Source of the DNA: Tissierellia bacterium
GTDB taxonomy: Bacteria > Bacillota > Clostridia > Tissierellales > Sedimentibacteraceae
Reading direction: 5' to 3'
Length of the DNA stretch: 32,626 nucleotides
Assembly (NCBI GenBank): GCA_028709465.1
Contig: JAQVWY010000024.1
Span: forward strand, 1-32,626
Positions within the stretch are counted from its first letter, which is position 1, and every line of letters begins with the position of its first letter. Below the pieces are notes generated by a model that saw only the letters and a program-made list of their open reading frames with translations, ran no database searches and had not been told where the DNA came from. Position numbers and translations under genes: made by a program. Positions 15,490 through 22,964 of this stretch are shown here, piece after piece.

Positions 15490-15924
15490 AAAATAGAAAT
15501 GTCCACTTTTAGAAAACGCTTAAAAGCCCAATATATAAGGATTGAAAAATGTGAAATTGTCTATAAAATCCTTCGTATCATAGTGGTATCGGTGCTTTGA
15601 GTATGTTTTTTAGATAATGGTCTTTAAGGGAAGAGTAATATAAATTAATAAAACCAAAAAGTAATCATCAAAAATATTGTTCTAATTGTTGGAAGGAAAT
15701 ACATAAAGAACAAGATAAAGAATATCAAAAAATAAAATATAATTCTCGACTTTTAGAAAATCGTTAGAAGTACCTAAAATATAGGGGTATAGCGTTTGTT
15801 TGTCATTTTGTATAGTAATGAAATAGAATATGATAAAAGTAGGAAAATGGAAAATTGCTAGAAGTACCAATATATAAAGGTTGTAGCGTTTTTATATCTA
15901 TTTACTATATATGAAGATTATATG

Positions 15925-15968
15925 GCTGGTAAAGTGATAAGTATATTATATGGGGTATTTTCAACATA
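15925..15968 (+). repeat. 44-bp exact direct repeat, copy 2
   Basis: Second identical copy, 479 bases after the first. A GGCAAGT/ACTTGCC hairpin follows at 15981-16003. Confidence 0.9.
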
Positions 15969-16074
15969 GAAACTTAAATTGGCAAGTTATCAATTTCACT
16001 TGCCTATATTTCGGTACATTGAAGGGTAAAATAAAACCTTGTATATGATAGTAAACAATAAAATATTTGATTTG

Positions 16075-16108
16075 ATAAGAAGAACAATTCTTCTTATTTA
16101 TTTTTTAA
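16075..16108 (+). terminator. Terminator before the Xre-type gene
   Basis: ATAAGAAGAA (16075-16084) pairs with TTCTTCTTAT (16088-16097), followed by TTATTTTTTAAT. It would end RNAs coming out of the origin region. Confidence 0.65.
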
Positions 16109-16139
16109 TGAAAAATTTTTTTAGAATGGAGGTAAGAAT

Positions 16140-16340
16140 ATGCCTGTAATAAATAATCTTACAGAACGAGAACAATATCAAATCTGGAGAAAACGAAACA
16201 GAATAAGGTTGGTAGACATTGCAAAGTATTGCGGATGTTGTGTAAGCACCATTAGTCAGTGGGAGAATGGGCAAATCAATATATCTATTGAGCTGTTAGC
16301 AGGTTATAACAAATTTATTGAACAGTTTCCGGAGCGTTAA
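16140..16340 (+). CDS. Xre-family helix-turn-helix regulator
   Basis: 66 residues, ATG after ATGGAGGTAAGAAT. An HTH_3 domain fills the protein: EREQYQIWRKRNRIRLVDIAK (part), then CGCCVSTISQWENGQ, with the recognition helix in VSTISQWE. It lies between the probable origin and the initiator gene, and 70 bases before the 44-bp-spaced TGTAAAG repeats, which are candidate binding sites. It could be a copy-number or lysogeny regulator. No larger CI-like repressor occurs in the window. Confidence 0.75.
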   Translation: MPVINNLTEREQYQIWRKRNRIRLVDIAKYCGCCVSTISQWENGQINISIELLAGYNKFIEQFPER

Positions 16341-16409
16341 TTAAAGAGATTAAACAACAAAAAATATCAGTTGTTTAAAAATCCCTATACATAGGAGTGT
16401 ATTAGCAAC

Positions 16410-16525
16410 TGTAAAGAATCTTTACACCAAGTAGGAGTGTAAAAGTGACTTAATGTAAAGATTCTTTACACTAAGTACAAGTGTGAAAACGACTTAGTGT
16501 AAAGAATTGCCACTTTATATAAGTG
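16410..16525 (+). repeat. Iterons: three units at exact 44-bp spacing, with TGTAAAG palindromes
   Basis: TGTAAAGAATCTTTACA (16410-16426) is a 17-bp palindrome. TGTAAAGATTCTTTACA (16454-16470) is a close copy, and TGTAAAGAATT (16498-16508) is a half copy. The starts are exactly 44 bases apart, about four helical turns. Each unit also has a second AAGTGTAA or GGAGTGTAA element about 30 bases in. Location directly before the initiator gene matches iteron control of plasmid replication or an operator for the Xre protein. A lone AGTGTAAAG half-site recurs at 20948, inside the resolvase promoter. Confidence 0.8.
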
Positions 16526-16660
16526 TAATAATACTAAACTAATATATTAATAAGATAAAAATAATAATTAACAAAATAATAATAAGTATTTTATTTTAGG
16601 GTAAACCCTAAAAGTTCATTTATTCATTTTATTCATTGTAATTAGAATTGGAGGGCTTCA

Positions 16661-17926
16661 ATGGCAGATACTAATCAAAACAATAACTATATTAGAATTC
16701 CAAATATAATTGTCCAGAATATTAAAGATAATAGTAATGGCAATATAGACAATAGTTATATTCAGCTTTTTAAAAAAAGAACCTTAGTATATTTTTATAA
16801 CTTGCTAGAGTTAGAGAATCGCAAAGGATATATAATCTTTTCAATTAATATGATTATTCATATGATGAATATTAGTGATAAAGCGCAAGCAAGGGAACGC
16901 AATTATTTAAGAGATTTTCTTGTCAGTATACATAAGAATAATCTAATCACTTTATCTAATGATATTGATTTGGTTAATTTAAAATCAGATAAATTTATAA
17001 AAATAAATCTTAACTTGTATAAATACAATGAGAAGGGTCAAGTACAAAAATATTTTGAGCTTTATGAATCAGAGTATAACAAGATTATGAATGATTATTC
17101 TGGTAAATTGGATAAATTCAATTTGCTTAATCTTTTTTGTAATATTAAGAGCCGTATTTATAGAAATCGTGATGATGTTAGTTGTAGTGAAAAACTACCT
17201 GAAGTATGTTACCCATCTTACCAAACTATTTGTGATGATATTTTTATCGAGAGTGATAAGACGCTAAGAAAATATATTGATTGTTTAGTTGATTTGGATC
17301 TTATTAGATTCGATTGTGCTGGTGATATGACATTTGATAAAGATGGGCAACAACCAGTTAGAAGAAAAGCTAACTTTACTTATGCTTTATTTGCTCCTGG
17401 TTGGGAAACTGAGTTAGAAAATGCTATAGCTATGTTTAAAAGTCAAAAACGTAAAGTAGGCTGGAGTTTTCTTTCTAAACCAAAAGAAATCGATGCTAAT
17501 GTTAAAAGGTCAATAACTCAAAAAATAAATAAGTTTCAAAAACTTAAAGATCAAGGTAAATTAACGCAAGGTCAAAATAAAGAGTTACAAAAATTAGAGC
17601 GTCAAAAACTTACTTGGAAAAATAATGATGATGTTGATATTCGCCAGCTGGAAGAAGATAAGTTATTAAAGGATAATCCAGGTAAACCTTTGTCTGAAGT
17701 ATATGAAGAGTTGGGGTATGGTGCTAAAGCTGAACGAGCATGGGAAGATGAATCAGATGCTTATGATACTAAAACATTAATTGAATATCTTGATGAGATT
17801 GATTTATATTCAGATGATATTAAAAAAATAAATAATCATGAAATGACGGTTAAAGAATTTTTTGATAATATTTATATTTTTGCGGATTATAGTGAATTTG
17901 AAGAATATAGAAGTCTACCGTATTAA
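16661..17926 (+). CDS. Winged-helix replication initiator (RepA-like)
   Basis: 421 residues, ATG after TTGGAGGGCTTCA. Residues 10-130 form one winged-helix-like unit (IQLFKKRTLVYFYNLLELEN in part). Residues 175-215 form a second (LPEVCYPSYQTICDDIF and SDKTLRKYIDCLVDLDLI), the pattern of plasmid RepA and phage replisome organisers in Bacillota: YPS.., a recognition helix, then the wing. The C-terminal 130 residues are charged and coiled (KINKFQKLKDQGKLTQGQNK). It follows iterons and a DnaA box. It is 14 bases upstream of the polymerase gene and probably in one operon with it. The initiator role is inferred from fold and context. Confidence 0.6.
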   Translation: MADTNQNNNYIRIPNIIVQNIKDNSNGNIDNSYIQLFKKRTLVYFYNLLELENRKGYIIFSINMIIHMMNISDKAQARERNYLRDFLVSIHKNNLITLSNDIDLVNLKSDKFIKINLNLYKYNEKGQVQKYFELYESEYNKIMNDYSGKLDKFNLLNLFCNIKSRIYRNRDDVSCSEKLPEVCYPSYQTICDDIFIESDKTLRKYIDCLVDLDLIRFDCAGDMTFDKDGQQPVRRKANFTYALFAPGWETELENAIAMFKSQKRKVGWSFLSKPKEIDANVKRSITQKINKFQKLKDQGKLTQGQNKELQKLERQKLTWKNNDDVDIRQLEEDKLLKDNPGKPLSEVYEELGYGAKAERAWEDESDAYDTKTLIEYLDEIDLYSDDIKKINNHEMTVKEFFDNIYIFADYSEFEEYRSLPY

Positions 17927-17939
17927 GAATGGAGGAAAT

Positions 17940-20684
17940 ATGAATAAACAAGTAAAAATGTACTGTGTAAAATTAAATTTGGTTAGAACCCAAAAAGAAA
18001 AATCTTTGGGTAATATGAGATACGACATAAACCAAAGAAAATATAAATTTAGAACTGGATTATCTAAATATGTAAAAAATAAATTAGATGCTAAAAACTG
18101 GACTGAAGAATGTAGCAAATTATTCAAAGAGATAATAACTAATAGTAGAAGGTATTCACAAATTGAAAAAGAGCTAAAAATCATTAAGAAAAAAATATCT
18201 AAATTGTATATAACTAATAAGGATTTAGATAGAAGTGTTAATAGTAAAAATATAAAAACGAAAGATATAATTGCTATCGGTTCTAACAATTTAGTAAGAA
18301 CATTAGGACTTGATTTAGGTACTTTTACAGATAAGATAATAACTGTTAAAGTTGGCGATATGGACGATTTAATTGTTAGAAAAATTGTCAGAGATGGATT
18401 AGATATCGATGACAAACATTATAAATTCTTTACTGCTGGAGCAGGGCAGACCAGGACAAAAAAATATATGATGATTTTAGATAATAAAGAATTAAATGCT
18501 GTAATATTAAGCCTTATGTGCGGTTTAACTATAGAAGATATAAATAATGCTGGTGGCATGAACATCAATAAATTTTTAAGTTATCTTAGTTTAAACAACA
18601 GTGTTTCTACTGTATGGGAAGGGTTCGATATTAATAAATGCATAATAGTTGATGACTTCGGGACGATGGTTTCTGCTACAGTAGATTATATTGATAGAAA
18701 AATAAATACAGTTAATTATATAGATAAAGCTGGTAGGAAAAGAACTAAAGATGTAGCAGAATGGACAATAAGTAAAAATAAAAAAATGGATATCCCAATA
18801 CCTCATTTTGATGGATTAGGATTAATACTTGATAAAAATTACAAGAAAAATATGCAGATCAGGCTCCCATGGATTAAAGGACTACTTACATATTTTGATG
18901 TGATCGCTTATTGTGAAGAAAAAGGTTATAACACAAAAGTAAAAGATATTTATGGTAGGGAATGGGATTTAATAGAAGATAATAATATACAAGTAATCTT
19001 CTCTAAATCACAATTTAAACTATATAATTTCTATAAAGATTGGGAAGATTATTGTAAAAAATTTACTAAATATAATTGTACTGCAAATATTTGTTCCCAG
19101 GACAGTAATAAAAGTACAGATTATCTGGATATGGATATTAATTACCAGATGTTGCAACAATTAATACATATGAAAGATAGCCAGATTAAAACCTTAACTA
19201 AAGACTTTAAGGATTTAATTAATAAGGTACACAATAATAGAGGTGCTATGTTAGATTTCTTAGGAGCAACAAAGAAGAATAAATATAGAGATTATTTTCA
19301 GGAAGCATTAAGACTTTACCCGGAGATGCTAACTTCTGCTTATGTTAAAAAACAAATAAGTGAAAAAATTACAGCAGAAAAGAAAAAGGCTTGTAGTGGA
19401 AAAATAAATATTAAAGATAGTAAAAGAGTATTTATACTTAGTGATCCTACAGCTTTTTGTGATTGGTTGTTTGGTGGTATCGAAAAACCAGAAGGTTATT
19501 TAAAGGATGGAGAGGTATATTGTAATCTATATGAAACAAAATCTAAATTAGATATATTAAGAAGTCCATCATTATCATTTGAACATGTTATTAGAACCAA
19601 TATAAGAGCAACTAAAGGTACTTATAATTGGTATCAGACTAATGGAATATATACTAGTACTCATGATGTAGTTAGCAAGATTTTAGCTTTCGATGTTGAC
19701 GGAGATGAAGCCTTAGTTGTTTCTACAGATTGGATAATTAAGTTAACAGAAGACATGATTAAAAAATATAATATTAAACCAATATATTTTGAGATGGGTA
19801 AAACTGGGGCTAAGGAAATAAATAATAATAACATAGCTGAAAATTTGCTGTTTGTATATCATAAATCTAATATCGGTAAAGTAAGTAATAAACTAACAAA
19901 TTTATGGAATAGTGAAAATTCAATGGAGAAATATCCTTTAATACAAAAGCTTTGTGCTTACAATAATGATGTAATTGATTCAGCAAAAACACTATCTCTT
20001 CCTAAATTACCTGATGATATTAAAGAGGTTTTAAGAAAAGAAAAGTATCCTCATTTCTTTATATATGCTAAGAAGAAAAAAGAATTTCAGTGTAAGAAAA
20101 TGACTAATAGCGTAATGGATAGAATATGTAGAGATATAGAGAGTATAGAAAAAAAAGAGTTTGATTATAAAAAAGGGTTTGGTACTTTTAGAATGAAAAC
20201 TTTAATGTTTAATCAGGATAATTTTGAGGTTAATAAAGAAGTAATAACTAAATATCTAGCTTTAGAAAAAGCTACATTAAATAAAATTGATGAATATGCC
20301 AGGGAATTTAACAATGAAGATGAAGAAGATATGAAGAAAACAAACTTTAAAGAAATGTATTACAGTGAGGCCAGACAAGAATTTTTAGATTTTACTAAGA
20401 ATATTAATGTTAATTATGTTGATTGTATTGATATGATAATAAAATATATTTATAAAACTAATGATTTGAAGATGGCTTTTATGTGGAATGTGTTTGGAGC
20501 AGTAATAATCAATAACATAAATAGAAACATTAAAAAATCTTTGGATAATGGTTATATGCTATGTGTAGAGTGCGGTAAAAGGGTTAAGAAAGAATCAAAT
20601 AATCAGGTTAGATGTGCGGTTTGTGCTAAAAAACAGAGTCATAAAGCTAAAGGGGATTCTAAAAAATCCCTACAAGTGGCTTAA
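17940..20684 (+). CDS. Single-chain RNA polymerase of the YonO / double-psi beta-barrel RdRp type
   Basis: 914 residues from ATG 17940 after TGGAGGAAAT (a longer upstream frame lacks a ribosome site). The hallmark is Asp585-Val-Asp587-Gly-Asp589 in KILAFDVDGDEALVVS, the metal-binding DxDGD of cellular RdRps and of YonO of phage SPbeta. Other elements keep the RdRp order: FTAGAGQTR (Gln170, Arg172; compare FSSSQLR), PHFDGLG (291-294; compare DGxG), MQIRLPWIKG (Gln306, Arg308, Lys313; compare FQIRY-GxKG), and LRSPSLSFEH (541-549), before the active site as in the NP-PGD element. The C-terminus adds a zinc ribbon, C875-x2-C878-x13-C892-x2-C895. YonO is a DNA-dependent phage RNA polymerase, so this enzyme probably transcribes phage genes. 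Template choice is inferred. It is Lys/Asn-rich and very AT-rich compared with the head genes. Confidence 0.85.
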   Translation: MNKQVKMYCVKLNLVRTQKEKSLGNMRYDINQRKYKFRTGLSKYVKNKLDAKNWTEECSKLFKEIITNSRRYSQIEKELKIIKKKISKLYITNKDLDRSVNSKNIKTKDIIAIGSNNLVRTLGLDLGTFTDKIITVKVGDMDDLIVRKIVRDGLDIDDKHYKFFTAGAGQTRTKKYMMILDNKELNAVILSLMCGLTIEDINNAGGMNINKFLSYLSLNNSVSTVWEGFDINKCIIVDDFGTMVSATVDYIDRKINTVNYIDKAGRKRTKDVAEWTISKNKKMDIPIPHFDGLGLILDKNYKKNMQIRLPWIKGLLTYFDVIAYCEEKGYNTKVKDIYGREWDLIEDNNIQVIFSKSQFKLYNFYKDWEDYCKKFTKYNCTANICSQDSNKSTDYLDMDINYQMLQQLIHMKDSQIKTLTKDFKDLINKVHNNRGAMLDFLGATKKNKYRDYFQEALRLYPEMLTSAYVKKQISEKITAEKKKACSGKINIKDSKRVFILSDPTAFCDWLFGGIEKPEGYLKDGEVYCNLYETKSKLDILRSPSLSFEHVIRTNIRATKGTYNWYQTNGIYTSTHDVVSKILAFDVDGDEALVVSTDWIIKLTEDMIKKYNIKPIYFEMGKTGAKEINNNNIAENLLFVYHKSNIGKVSNKLTNLWNSENSMEKYPLIQKLCAYNNDVIDSAKTLSLPKLPDDIKEVLRKEKYPHFFIYAKKKKEFQCKKMTNSVMDRICRDIESIEKKEFDYKKGFGTFRMKTLMFNQDNFEVNKEVITKYLALEKATLNKIDEYAREFNNEDEEDMKKTNFKEMYYSEARQEFLDFTKNINVNYVDCIDMIIKYIYKTNDLKMAFMWNVFGAVIINNINRNIKKSLDNGYMLCVECGKRVKKESNNQVRCAVCAKKQSHKAKGDSKKSLQVA

Positions 20685-20938
20685 ATAAATAGGTTATAGG
20701 GGTTTTTATTAAAAAAATAATTTATTTAAAATCCCTATAAATGGCTTAATTACTGGGTTTGTTGGCATTTCTACAATTCTTAGAATGAGAAGAGGGAGAC
20801 CTCGTAACAAATCAGCAAGACACGAGAACTTGCATTAGGGTAGGATGATTGATATATTGTTCTACTCTAAATATATTGGAGTTATATTATTTTTTTCTTT
20901 TTTTAAAAAAGGCATAAATATAACCAATTTTATTGTAA
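20685..20938 (+). other. Intergenic stretch with repeats and a candidate pseudoknot RNA
   Basis: AAAATCCCTACAAGTGGCTTAA at the end of the polymerase gene (from 20662, quoted here only in concept) recurs as AAAATCCCTATAAATGGC from 20729. The stretch then holds a possible H-type pseudoknot at 20801-20833 and a T-rich run at 20889-20905 that could end a transcript. I see no credible gene. Confidence 0.4.
20801..20833 (+). ncRNA. Candidate H-type pseudoknot
   Basis: CTCGT (20801-20805) pairs with ACGAG (20822-20826), and GCAAG (20815-20819) pairs with CTTGC (20829-20833). The two 5-bp stems interlock with linkers of 9, 2 and 2 bases, which is H-type topology. Pseudoknots of this size occur in small riboswitches and in translational control sites. 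No known class is recognised. Two 5-bp stems can occur by chance, hence low confidence. Confidence 0.35.
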
Positions 20939-20967
20939 TTGATAATTAGTGTAAAGTCAAATATATT
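20939..20967 (+). promoter_or_regulatory. Promoter for the resolvase leader, overlapped by an iteron half-site
   Basis: TTGATA at 20939-20944 and TATATT at 20962-20967 with a 17-bp spacer. AGTGTAAAG (20948-20956), the half-site of the iterons at 16410-16508, lies between the two boxes, so the same protein may repress here. Confidence 0.5.
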
Positions 20968-20985
20968 TTTACTTAAATATATGGT

Positions 20986-21053
20986 GTTTCGCAGCCTATA
21001 AATGCGAGACGTTGAGTCTGGAGGATAGTGGATGTGCTATCCTCTATTTTTTT
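20986..21053 (+). promoter_or_regulatory. Transcription attenuator in the resolvase leader
   Basis: Hairpin one is GTTTCGCA (20986-20993) with TGCGAGAC (21003-21010). Hairpin two is a perfect 8-bp stem GAGGATAG/CTATCCTC (21021-21028, 21037-21044) followed by TATTTTTTT, an intrinsic terminator. It ends directly at the ribosome site GGAGG (21054-21058) of the resolvase gene, so expression needs readthrough. GAGAC of the first hairpin can instead pair with GTCT at 21016, a possible switch. The controlling factor is unknown. Confidence 0.65.
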
Positions 21054-21065
21054 GGAGGAATAATT

Positions 21066-21539
21066 ATAAAAATATTGGCTTTAGATCAAGCAACGAAAAT
21101 TAGTGGCTACTCCTTATTTGAAGATAATAAATTAATTACATATGGTGTGCTGCTTGCAGATGAAAAAGAAAAGAATCCTATTGAACGCATGAAACAAATG
21201 AATGATGAAATTATATCTCTTATTGATAAATATCAACCTGATTTTATTGTTTTTGAAAACGTTCAATTCCAAAGAAACTATGGCACATTTCAACAACTAT
21301 CTCAATTACAAGGGATTGTAATGGCATATTTGTTTAAATTAGATGTAGGTTTTCAGATTATAGAACCTAGTGCTTGGAAAAGTTTTTGTGGTATTAAAGG
21401 TAAAAAACGTGATGAGCAAAAAAAAAATACTCAAGCGTTTGTAAAAATGATGTATAAAGTTAGTGTGAGTGAAGATGAAGCGGATGCAATAGGTATTGGT
21501 TTTTGGGCGATTAACAATATTACTCCATCTAAATCATAA
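21066..21539 (+). CDS. RuvC-like Holliday junction resolvase
   Basis: 157 residues. The conserved N-terminus KILALDQATKISGYSLF directly follows ATA 21066, which is seven bases after GGAGG. No ATG, GTG or TTG is well placed: the ATG at 21012 would translate through the terminator hairpin, and TTG 21075 would cut the first strand. The RuvC catalytic acids are visible: Asp in LALDQ, Glu in FIVFENVQFQRN, and the pair in SEDEADAIGIG. The QLQGIVMAYL and PSAWKSFCGIKG segments are typical of phage RuvC forms. It probably resolves branched replication intermediates before packaging. The AUA start is the unusual point. Confidence 0.85.
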   Translation: MKILALDQATKISGYSLFEDNKLITYGVLLADEKEKNPIERMKQMNDEIISLIDKYQPDFIVFENVQFQRNYGTFQQLSQLQGIVMAYLFKLDVGFQIIEPSAWKSFCGIKGKKRDEQKKNTQAFVKMMYKVSVSEDEADAIGIGFWAINNITPSKS

Positions 21540-21540
21540 A

Positions 21541-21652
21541 CCATATAATTCATGTTGTATAATTCATGTTGTCAATATGAATATAGAGGGAAAATATTAA
21601 TTTACTGACAGGGAGGAAATCTGGTGTGAGATAACCAGATACAGAGAGATAT
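21541..21652 (+). other. Short intergenic stretch with tandem repeat and hairpin
   Basis: ATAATTCATGTTGT occurs twice in tandem from about 21545. ATCTGGT/ACCAGAT at 21619-21640 forms a 7-bp hairpin. No T-run follows. It may be a leader element for the next small gene. Confidence 0.4.
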
Positions 21653-21697
21653 TTGAGAGGTGAGAGGCTCTTAGATATGAATAGGAGGAAATTATTA

Positions 21698-21874
21698 GTG
21701 GTAAAGAATAATAATGAATTAGAAGAGAAAGTATGTAAGTTCTATATGCAAAATATAAGTAATCTAAAGATATATTTTGGTCTGATGGATATAGGACTCA
21801 GTGTCGAGCAGATAACAAGGATCATGGACGAAGTATTAAATGTGGAATGGAGGTATGACGGTAATGAATGTTAA
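21698..21874 (+). CDS. Small protein, unknown
   Basis: 58 residues from GTG 21698, nine bases after AGGAGG. An in-frame ATG at 21677 is less well placed. Contents: MVKNNNELEEKVCKFYMQN and IGLSVEQITRIMDEVLNVEW. Helical, slightly acidic. Its end overlaps the next tiny frame. No function can be given. Confidence 0.5.
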   Translation: MVKNNNELEEKVCKFYMQNISNLKIYFGLMDIGLSVEQITRIMDEVLNVEWRYDGNEC

Positions 21875-21944
21875 TAAAACTGATTTCTTACTAGCGGTTA
21901 ATGGATTGATATTAGGTGGGATTATTGTTCTTTTATTTAAATAA
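21864..21944 (+). CDS. Possible 26-residue membrane peptide
   Basis: ATG 21864 lies ten bases after GGAGG; an alternative ATG 21855 is too close to it. The peptide starts MNVNKTDFLLAVN and continues with one hydrophobic helix (GLILGGIIVLLF) ending in Lys. It overlaps the preceding gene by eleven bases and is followed by a terminator. Small phage membrane peptides of this type are common but often missed. Translation is not proven. Confidence 0.4.
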   Translation: MNVNKTDFLLAVNGLILGGIIVLLFK

Positions 21945-21982
21945 GTAATTGTAATTAATTAAATACATAAGTTGAGCAAGCT

Positions 21983-22010
21983 GATCTGGTAGAGGTGCCA
22001 GGTCTTTTTT
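21983..22010 (+). terminator. Intrinsic terminator
   Basis: GATCTGG/CCAGGTC stem (one G-U) with an 8-nt loop followed by six T. Confidence 0.8.
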
Positions 22011-22058
22011 GTTGCAGTTTTTTAATTATTTGAAAGGTGAAAAAGGTGAAATTATATG

Positions 22059-22595
22059 ATGAAAATTAGTGGAGTATATAAAATTGAAAATTTAATCAAT
22101 GGTCGAGTGAGAATAGGCGAAACCAGTGATATTATTAAGCGATTATCGAATTATAAAGCAACACTCAGAAAAGGTAATTATAACGGCAAAGAAATGCAGG
22201 ATGATTTTAATGCCTATGGCGAAGATATGTTTAGTTTTGAGTTGCTGGAAATATGTCCAATACAGAAATTAAAAAAATGTGAAGAATATTATCTTAAGAA
22301 GTATAGAGATAGATGTGTTTATAACAAAAATAAAGTTAGAACATATGAAAAAATAGATCGACAAGGTGAAGAAGCTGAAGAATACCGGCAACTTAGATCA
22401 GAGGTTACAAAAGGCTCTAAGAACGGTAATGCCCAAATTGATGAGATGATTGCTGCACATATTAAATTTGCTTGTAAATATAGTGATTTAAAACAATATG
22501 AGATTGCGGAGATATATGGTGTTTCAGTAAACATGGTTGCTAAAATATCGGCTGGTTTAAGATGGGTAGATGTTCAGCCAGTTGAACCTAAGTAA
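22059..22595 (+). CDS. GIY-YIG endonuclease-like protein with C-terminal HTH
   Basis: 178 residues from ATG 22059 (ATG 22056 also possible). Residues 4-95 are a GIY-YIG domain: SGVYKIENLINGRVRIGETSD (in part) and CEEYYLKKYRDRCVYN. The second motif reads RIG instead of YIG, so one of the usual active-site Tyr residues is missing, while the Glu-containing CEEYYLKK helix remains. Residues 125-172 are a helix-turn-helix with EIAEIYGVSVNMVAKISAGL, as in homing endonuclease NUMOD tails. It may be a weak or DNA-binding-only relative of homing endonucleases. Terminators stand on both sides. Confidence 0.8.
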   Translation: MKISGVYKIENLINGRVRIGETSDIIKRLSNYKATLRKGNYNGKEMQDDFNAYGEDMFSFELLEICPIQKLKKCEEYYLKKYRDRCVYNKNKVRTYEKIDRQGEEAEEYRQLRSEVTKGSKNGNAQIDEMIAAHIKFACKYSDLKQYEIAEIYGVSVNMVAKISAGLRWVDVQPVEPK

Positions 22596-22630
22596 CATTT
22601 AAATACATAATATAAATTTTGAAAATATCA

Positions 22631-22659
22631 AGGGGTGTCCTGGGTGGTCACCTCTTTTT
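22631..22659 (+). terminator. Intrinsic terminator after the GIY-YIG gene
   Basis: AGGGGTGTCC pairs with GGTCACCTCT (one mismatch, one G-U), followed by five T. Confidence 0.75.
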
Positions 22660-22682
22660 ATTATTTTATTGGAGGAAAAACA

Positions 22683-22964
22683 ATGAGAACAAAATCGGTA
22701 AAAAAAGCGGCATTCATTTTTATGAAAACTGCGATAGAGCCGGATGTTGTAGTAGATAATAGAATTAGAAATGAGAATATATTTTCTTTTGATAGTAATG
22801 CTGCTGTATCAGAATTTGAAGCTGAATATAGGGCACTTACTGCTAATCAAAAACAGTTGGTTGATGATAAGGATTTATGGAAGCTGGAAAAATTTATAGG
22901 AATTTTAAAGAAAAAATGTGTTGCGTGGAAGAAGAATTTACCGATCACCGATATGCGGACATAA
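22683..22964 (+). CDS. Conserved-looking small protein, unknown
   Basis: 93 residues. ATG 22683 follows TTGGAGGAAAAACA; the longer frame from 22635 runs through the terminator. Basic at both ends (MRTKSVKKAAFIFMK and KKKCVAWKKNLP), with an acidic middle and the helix EFEAEYRALTANQKQLVDDK. No known motif. Confidence 0.55.
   Translation: MRTKSVKKAAFIFMKTAIEPDVVVDNRIRNENIFSFDSNAAVSEFEAEYRALTANQKQLVDDKDLWKLEKFIGILKKKCVAWKKNLPITDMRT

Larger units (their letters stand above)
15236..15968 (+). repeat. Repeat-rich non-coding region, probable replication origin
   Basis: Two imperfect direct repeats of about 130 bp start near 15238 and 15506. Each begins TTTAGAAAA, then contains a CCCAATATATAA block, a TCATAGTG-TAT block and TAGATAATGGT. 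Shorter relatives of the first block recur at 15751 and 15847. A 44-bp sequence starting GCTGGTAAAGTGATAAG is present exactly twice, at 15446-15489 and 15925-15968. Three GTGG-containing short repeats (GTGGCAAATAAT, GTGGTAAATAAT) lie at 15413-15445. The stretch is AT-rich and free of credible genes, contains a perfect DnaA box and lies upstream of the initiator gene. This is the composition of a plasmid-type origin. Confidence 0.6.

Noticed and set aside
15682-15870. 62-codon minus-strand frame in the origin region
   Set aside because: It lies inside repeats, has no ribosome site, and its Phe/Ile-rich composition is that of translated AT-rich non-coding DNA.
17915-18415. 166-codon minus-strand frame over the polymerase gene
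   Set aside because: Complement of a Lys/Asn-rich gene giving Phe/Leu-rich nonsense, with no start signals.
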